Part shown: in pieces, positions 56,987 through 64,000 of the stretch | How positions within the stretch are numbered: the first letter of the stretch is position 1 | Layout of the letters: the number at the start of each line of letters is the position of its first letter | Source: Euptelea pleiosperma | Lineage: Eukaryota > Streptophyta > Magnoliopsida > Ranunculales > Eupteleaceae | Length of the DNA: 64,000 bases | Direction: 5' to 3' | Assembly (NCBI GenBank): GCA_035048495.1 | Contig: CM068540.1 | Location: forward strand, 4,324,829-4,388,828 | Position numbers and translations under genes: made by a program | The notes under the pieces: model-generated | Told to the model about the DNA's origin: nothing | What the model saw: only the letters and a program-made list of their open reading frames with translations | Database searches by the model: none

Positions 56987-57463
56987 AGCTCTACGGGTGC
57001 CCACCTCTTTCGGCTGGGCACCAACATTTGATGGGCACCCATGCCTATTAGAGGGCCCCTGTTTGGGCACTCCATTTTGCTGGGCACCCACATTAAAATC
57101 TAAAAAAATAATCTGACTTTGGGCTCCTGGCCGTGGGTGCCATGGTGACCACGGCCGGCTTGGCCGTGGCTGCCATGGTGGCCATGGTAGTTCCAAGCCG
57201 TAGAGGCCAAAAAAAAAAAAAAAAATTTGTGGGAGTATGGGGTGCTCCAAAGCACCACTCCACCACCACCACCACCTCCGGCGAGAGAGAGAGAGGTACC
57301 TCTGGCAATGGCGTCCTCTTCTTCTTCTTCTTCTTCTTCCTCTGTTTTTTTTCAGTGTGGGTGCCCAAACAAAACTGTAAAAGATGGGAGAGGGCAATTT
57401 GGTCCTCAAAAATTGGTTTATTTTGTGGGTGCCAGGCTTAAAGAGGTGGGCGCCCGTAGAGCT
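56987..57463. mobile_element. MITE with ~35-bp inverted ends (GGGTGCCCACCTCTTT)
   Basis: The left end AGCTCTACGGGTGCCCACCT and the right end AGGTGGGCGCCCGTAGAGCT are inverted with one mismatch. The interior has GGCCATGG-type words, a 17-base A-run, (CCA)n and (TTC)n tracts. The polymeric open frames are artefacts. No convincing target duplication. Confidence 0.7.
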
Positions 57464-57972
57464 ATTGAAGCGACCATTGATGTTGCAAGCTAACTGACTC
57501 GATGAACAGGTGTTTTATTGATGAACACTATTATTACGAATCCATTGAATTCACCAACTACCAAAAACCATTCATTCAAAGTAATCTGCACCATCAATAG
57601 GATTAGGGTTGAGTGAATTCCTGGATGAACTGTGGCTGTAAAAGCTTTCCGACTAAAATGGCAAGTCCGAAAATTTTAATTAAAAGAAATGAAAGCCAAT
57701 GCATTAGAAAACGATGAATCTTAAGATTTAGGACATGTTTGGCTGCAAGACATACTGTTCTCGTCAGAGGATAAGAAGAGAGACTCCAGACTTGTTTGTT
57801 TGCCTTGCCAGGAGAACAAGAGATGAGAAAAGGCTTGTCCACAACATTTGACATTAAGGCGCCTCATTTGGAAAAGAGCATCGAAAAAAGAGGTCAGTCT
57901 CACACTTTCCATCGATATGGAGGTGCCAAATTCAAGTAAGCATGCACTTGAATATAGTCCAGCGCCAGCTTA

Positions 57973-60900
57973 TCAATCCGCATCCATTTCCTCTAATGCT
58001 GCTTTGGCAGCTGCTTTCGCTTCCTCTAAAAGCTCATCTGGAACCTGAAATCTCACAAAAAAAGATAAATAAATATAAAAATAAAAAGTCAATTAACTAA
58101 TTACTCATCAAAAGGGATCCAACTCAATACTCAGTCAATCTTCTCTTTTAGATTGATAATGACCCAGTTTTCTCTCTTTGCTTCCTTTGATCAATAAAAT
58201 GCAGTTTGCATATTTAAATGGAATGGTTCTCTGCACAGACTGCACACAGAAGTCTCCAATGTAGAGGCTTTCTTACACATGGCGGTTGAGATAACAGGGT
58301 CGAAAAGGGGTCCAAGTGATTCTTCACCTCAACCTCTCCTCATTTGGCAAGTTTCAGCACAATAGTATTCTGCTACGTCATAAGATGATGCATGTTTCGT
58401 AAAAGTGGCAAAAGTGACACATTTTCAATTTTTTAAATAGTAAAAAAAAGGCTCTCCTTTGCTGGCAGAAATATGTTAACCCCTTCTTTGGGGCCTGCCA
58501 CCTCAGTTGCCACGTGCAAAAAAGCCCCAAACTTTCTTTGTACACGATTTAATCTTACTATTCTCTCAAATATTATAAGTTGAATAAAAATATGGGTAAT
58601 GCATCCAAAGTTTGTACTTTTAGTTTTTCCTAAACCTTAAACACTACGAAAAAAAAATAAAAATCAGTAGGTGTTTTTACTAATTAAACAAATTTATAAC
58701 ATGTTTCGTGCCATGTCTTTCCAGATTGTCATGAGATCATTAAAACACAATTCCAACCAACCATGGGCAATTTTTAATTTTGGTACATATTTGTCCAATA
58801 ATATTTCAAATATAAAACCTTTAAAGATTAAAACAAGAAGTTTATAAAGCCCTTAACAAAGAACTCCTAAATGGTTAAGATTAGGTACAAGAGAAAAACA
58901 AAATTATTTGCACAAGTATTCTACAGCGGATCATTTGTACTCTATTTTCTTTATCTTTCTCCTTTCCAAAGGTATTAAATCGAATGCACTTTCAAGTAAG
59001 AAGTATAAACTTAATATTCTACAATAACCAATTCTTGCAATCAATCATTGTAGAAAACAGTTTCAAGGTACTTATCAAAAAAAAAAAAAAAAAACACAGT
59101 TTCAAGGTAGCATTTTTTGTATGAAACATCATCTAACTTGGATGACAGGAAATGCATGTCCATGAAGGCAATTTGTTAGATTGAGAAGTGAGACTGTTGA
59201 TGCGAGAAGGAAACTTGTGTAATTGGACAATGAATTGACGATAAACATTTTCATTTTCCTTTTGTGAATTCTTTTTATTGAATAACTGAGTCTAGAACAG
59301 TGTTCCGTAGTGCATATTGGAATTGCTAAGTAAATAATTGTCATTTTCTGCAAGTGTTTGTACAAAAGCTTGTCGTTATATGGTGGGTTATTGATGCAGG
59401 ACATTTAATCAATACTCCCCAAAAGCCGCGACTGTTGGTAGTGTGAGATTAAATTTCTCTATCTCATAGGATCTATCTAGGTTCTCGGTCGACACGACCC
59501 CTCGTGGGCCCATATCACACAAGCCACCCCACCCCGAGTGTGCCCTATTTACGCAGGCTGCTCCACTTGAGCCCCGTGTGAAAATGCCCCTGCATTAATC
59601 ACCCCCGGTGAGGAGACTCGAGCACGAGATCTCCCGCTCTGAAACCACTTTGATGCAGGACATTTAACCACTACTCAAAAGCCGCGACTGTTGGTAGCGT
59701 GAGATTAAATTTCTTTTATCTCATAGCCCATGATCCAGGCCCTCGGTCGAACCCTCCTTCGTGGGTCCCATTTCACACGAGCCATCCCACCTCGAGTGTG
59801 CCCCATATACGCAGGCTGCCCCACTTGAGCCCGGTGTGAAAATGCCACTGCATTAATATGAGTGTGCCCCATATACATAAGCTGCCCCACTCGAGCCCGG
59901 TGAGGAGTCTCGAACACGAGACCTCCCGCTTTGATACCACTTTGATGCAAGACATTTACCCAATACTCTCCAAAAGCCGCGACTGTTGGTAGCGTGAGAT
60001 TAAATTCCTTTATCTTATAGGATCTATCTAGGTTCTCGGTCGACACGACCCCTCGTGGGCCCATATCACACAGACCACCCCACCCCGAATGTGCCCCATT
60101 TACGCAGGCTGCCCCACTTGAGCCCGGTGTGAAAATGTTCATGCATTAGTTATGGAGTAGTCAAGCATATTTTCTTTTTAATATTCTAGATATTATTTCA
60201 TATTTTTTAACCCATAATGAAAAAACTTTATGAATTTCGTGACTTAAAGATTTGAATCCTACTCCTTATGAATTTACCATTTCATTTGATACTGACAACA
60301 TTGCATATAATAGAAAATATATTAGGTATATAAATTGTAGTATACATTGACCTTAATAGTTAACCCCAGACAGCAACATAGTTTCTAGAGAAAATGGTAG
60401 ACCCACTGCTGGTCAAAATCATCAAGGTTTTATTGAAGTTAATTATGACTTAGACTGTATATTTATTCTAGATAGTTTGTCACTAGCGCCAATATTGTTG
60501 GTAGAGGAAATAGCCGTCCGCAAATTCTGTTGAAATCAATAGGGTCATCTAAGTGAGTTTATCAACTATGATACTCGTATACAGATGCGGCTACGGCTGC
60601 GGATGCGGACAAGGGTACAGGAAGTAGAGATATGACTCGACATTTTCCAAAATCAGGGACACGGATACTGATATCCTACCCATTTCCTATCTATGGGTAT
60701 AAATTACATTCACATATATTGTTATAAAGAGTACACAGAAACACAATTGCATGCCATGATACCCGGATACCTATACTAGTGCCTCATACCAGTGTCGGAC
60801 ACCAGACACGGTACCGACACGTATCCTTCATAAAAGTTGAAAAAATTAGAAAAAATGAAAATTTTGAACTACAAAATAGGATACTCGTATCCGTATCTAT

Positions 60901-63900
60901 GTCCCTAATTTTGGAAAATGTCGAGTCGTATCCCCGCTTCCCGTGTCCGTTTCCGTATCCGGGCATCATAAATTGCATGTGTAATTATACAATATAAAAG
61001 TGTATGATAGTCAAATAAGAGCTATAAAATATTTTATTTTTATATTACTTGTAAAATTAATAGTGCTGAAATATTGATTTAAACTCATGTTAATATAATG
61101 AAATTTTTTTTTTGACTTCGTTATCCATTTGTTATAAATAAATATCTGAAGTGTCCTACCTGTATCTGTACTGTACTCGTAGCCAGGTCATATCCTGTTG
61201 ATACCGGTACTTTGGTTGCATATAAGTTCAGTCTCATTTCTAGAATTAGTGAAAATATTCTCCTAATAACCCTTTTTTTTTTTTTAGATCAAGAAAATGC
61301 AGTTTAATGATGACTTCGAATAAATTTAGAACATAAAGAATAAACTTACTGCCCCTACATAAAACTCAAGCAGTGTATCAAATTACCAATTTCAATTGCA
61401 TCAAACTACAGTAGTAAATCTGTAGGGAAACATGGCATTTTTTTAGGAGAAAACCCTTCACGTGTCTTTTGAACCATGCACATTATAGACCTGTCGATAG
61501 ATGGGAGTCATGAGACATAGCCCAAAAGTGCATTATTCAAAAAGTGCTAACCATCCAATTTAAGGACTTTTTATTTTCTGACTGTTCACCTGCTTCCTAG
61601 TAGACCTTCAATGTTTTAGCCCAATTTAAATGGTTACACATGTACAATCGGAGCAACTTTGGCTATGGCCATACTAGGAGTCAACACTGGAATAGTCCAA
61701 GTTGAGAAGGCCCTGAAAAAGGTAGGTTTCCTCAAGACCCGGTAAGGATGACATTACCTTCTGATGTTGGCGGTTTGATTCGTCACAAACCCAGCTCATT
61801 TCCAATTCGAAGGCCTTGTCCTTTGCCTCATCATGTACTCCATAAATGCTGCTTAACAGAAATAGAGAACATCAATTTTTTTTCTGAACATTGAAACAAA
61901 AATTTTAAAGGAAAAAGACTATCCAAAATCACAAAAATATGAGGATAAACCTAAAAATGGCTCTCTATTTCAGGTATCAGAGCTATCTAGACATAGCCAA
62001 AGGAATATGTTTCTCAGGTTCAAATTTCTTCAACTCTTTTGCTCGCATTCAAAAGTGTTTCCAAGACACCAAGTACTACTTTTGAATTGCAAAAAACACA
62101 TTTCAGGAAAACAAAACAAAACAAAAATGCCATGAAAATTTTCATCACGCGTTCTCTCTCTCATGTGGCAAGTTTCAGCCCAACAGCACTCTTCCACATG
62201 TCAAAAAGCGGAATGACTATGATTCTATGGCCCTTTTCTATTTTTTTAATTCAGCAGGTGCAATGTGTAGGGGAGAAGTACAAGAAATGGTAGGATATGG
62301 CATGATATGAGTCTCACTATTCACGTTGCCAGTCCGAAGAGTCATTTATCAGATGGACGGTCTAGAATGGCCATGTTAGCCCTCCACATGTCAGGAAAAA
62401 AAACTAAAAGTGAGTGTACCTCAAGAAACAAATACATACACACTGAAGTTTTGCAGGAAGTAAATGTGATGTGGGACATAACTTCTAACAAAACAGAGAA
62501 CAAAGGATAAGCATATAATTACTTATTAGCCAAAAAACGATGACAATGGAAACCACTCACATCTTGGCAACTTCAATAACCCCTTCCCTGCAGGTCATAT
62601 CAGAGAGCTTCAACTTTTCAATCTCTCTGTCCACAACATCCATTTAATAATTATCAGAACCAACATTAAACATCTCAGCACTAGAAAATGTAAAATCAAG
62701 ACAATTACACATTTACACGGTACCATGGGATTCTAATAGTAGAAGAGAAATGCTAAAAGGAATGTGGATAGAACGCCCAATCCCCTTCCAGCGCCATAGG
62801 ATATACAATGTTGCTATCTGCTGCCCATCATTTACTTCCAACCTCATACACGACACTTCTAGATTTTTTTGCCATTTCAGACACTTAAAAACGCGTGTCA
62901 ACACATCCTGACACACATCTTAACACGTACGACGGTTGGTGTGTTCCATCCTCCATACAATACTTTGTTAAGTTGTTAAACACAGCTATAGTTGTATGAT
63001 AGTTTTCCCTCTTATAAATCTACTTATATTTATTATGTTACTGGATAGCTACATGGAATATAGAAATATTTTGTTTTACTTTTCATATATTTCTTTCTTT
63101 ATTTTTAACTTTTAATTTAAATATTAATAAAATATTATAGTATAATTCATGTGTCTGCGTGTCGGGCTTCTTAAAGGCACCATGTCAAACACCTCGTATC
63201 TGTGTCGGACACTGACACGCGTGTCTGTGTCATTGTTACTTAGATAAAAGAAGATACAAGCAACCATCAAGTAGACAGTAAGGCAGTCTAATAATGGTAT
63301 ATAGGCAGTTGCAGAGCACAAGAACCACCAGAAGATGGCCTACCTAGGAGATGGTTATTTGGTGCGGCAAATCCATCATAATCATCCAATCTATTGCTTT
63401 TTGTTCGGATGTTAAGAAAATAATGTGGCAAACATTCCAAAACTGAAGTCATAAAAAAGATAGGTAAGATCATCCCTTCCAGATGGGATCTTGTGTAGTA
63501 GATCTCCTAGGCAGGAGAATTCAAATAGGAGTCCCACACCCTACGTTCACATTTATTACCATGCCATTAGTAAACCATCCTCATAGTTTCTCCGATGGGG
63601 TAACTTAGATTCCTCAAGAAGGAATAGATCATAAATACTCACGTTTTAGCAGCCTGCCTTCCCTTTCCGATTGCAGCACCGAAATACCTCTGTAACAAAT
63701 CTCCAATTTGGTAAATTAGAAAGCGTTACATAGGCTTACTATAGAAATCTGAAATGTACTCATTATATTCCAATTTATTGCAGTTAAAAATGGATCAACC
63801 ACAAACATCATAGGTGATAGATGCTGGCAAAGGAAAACATAAAATCAAATGTTTATTTTCCAAACAGCTAAGTTTGAAGTTTGAACAACATTAACTCACA

Positions 63901-63984
63901 TAGGAAACACCAGAGGGTTCAACCATGTATAATTGTGGTCCATCTCTATCATAACCTCCCAGAATTACTCCGCATCCAAAAGGT
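57973..63984 (-). CDS. PAG1: Proteasome subunit alpha type-3 (20S core), C-terminal exons; 5' part off the window
   Basis: Five minus-strand coding exons in phase: 63984-63900 ([28 protein letters not shown]), 63689-63643 ([15 protein letters not shown]), 62626-62561 ([20 protein letters not shown]), 61848-61758 ([30 protein letters not shown]) and 58044-57973 ([23 protein letters not shown], stop TGA at 57975-57973). All borders show AG/GT. Split codons join correctly: T across 63643/62626, and I across 62561/61848. The order matches the C-terminal half of plant alpha-3 (alpha7/PAG1), a structural ring subunit of the 20S proteasome that degrades ubiquitinated proteins in nucleus and cytosol. 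About 119 residues are visible of roughly 250; earlier exons lie right of base 64000. The last intron (3.7 kb) is inflated by repeats. It looks functional. Confidence 0.95.
59392..60145. repeat. Tandem triplication in the last PAG1 intron
   Basis: Three units start TGATGCA(G/A)GACATTTA at 59392, 59651 and 59943. They share AAAGCCGCGACTGTTGGTAG plus TGTGAGATTAAATT, CTCGTGGG, GCCCCACTTGAGCCC and GTGTGAAAATG. The unit length differs (259, 292, about 200). The second unit carries an internal repeat of GAGTGTGCCCCATATAC. In reverse complement each unit contains AGCGGGAG(G/A)TCTCGTG followed by TCGAG(A/T)CTC, faintly tRNA-like. Confidence 0.8.
60555..60975. repeat. Foldback repeat rich in GGATACG / CGTATCC, PAG1 intron
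   Basis: The left arm (GATACTCGTATACAGATGCG through CTCGACATTTTCCAAAAT) is inverted at the right (ATTTTGGAAAATGTCGAGTC through CGTATCCGGGCATCA). The spacer contains GTGTCGGACACCAGACACGG. Similar GTGTC(G/T)GACAC words occur at 51120-51190 and 63150-63230, so a dispersed family is likely. Confidence 0.7.
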
Positions 63985-64000
63985 CTGCAACACCATTCAT

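Noticed and set aside
57093..57493. Poly-Phe / poly-Ser / poly-Lys ORFs
   Set aside because: Encoded by (TTC)n and A-run tracts inside a MITE.

Overview
This is nuclear DNA of a flowering plant. Evidence is an intronless CC-NBS-LRR resistance gene, a type I MADS-box gene, a spliced proteasome alpha-3 gene, tRNA-Met-primed Copia elements, a plant CACTA (TNP2) transposon and many MITEs. The lineage cannot be fixed from sequence; a dicot or magnoliid is a guess. Genes are sparse and most of the window is nested transposable-element debris.

Layout. 1-2839: minus-strand Copia element (broken gag, primer-binding site, LTR). 2840-11000: pyrimidine-rich, LTR-like and degenerate sequence without credible genes. 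11000-12768: repeats, including a hAT-like MITE nested in a Mutator-like MITE. 12990-16469: intact CNL resistance gene. 16868-19830: MITEs. 19801-36440: one minus-strand L1-type LINE split into an RT half (left) and an ORF1/endonuclease half (right) by an 11.19-kb CACTA element (21785-32974, target duplication AAT). A second insertion, a palindromic pair of LTR-like arms, lies in the LINE's 5' half. The CACTA carries degraded TNP2 transposase, subterminal repeats, a minisatellite, foldback MITEs, a probable captured ARF-like GTPase exon, and a 1629-bp solo LTR with a 5-bp target duplication. 36900-48965: MITEs and foldback repeats around a type I M-gamma MADS-box gene (39463-40406) with a homopolymer frameshift. 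49283-54096: conserved plant gene of unknown function with a 7-nt first coding exon and a degenerate kinase-like C-terminus. 55930-57463: LINE fragment and a MITE. 57973-63984: last five coding exons seen of a proteasome alpha-3 (PAG1-type) gene, minus strand, running off the right edge, with repeats in its introns.

The four protein-coding loci do not form a pathway. They are an immune receptor, a probable endosperm or female-gametophyte transcription factor, an uncharacterised kinase-fold protein and a housekeeping proteasome subunit. The most informative content is the datable nesting order of the mobile elements, supported in several places by target-site duplications and related uninterrupted copies. 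No wholly new biological system was identified. The best leads are the gene fragment in the CACTA element, the inverted LTR pair, and the unstudied pseudokinase-like gene.
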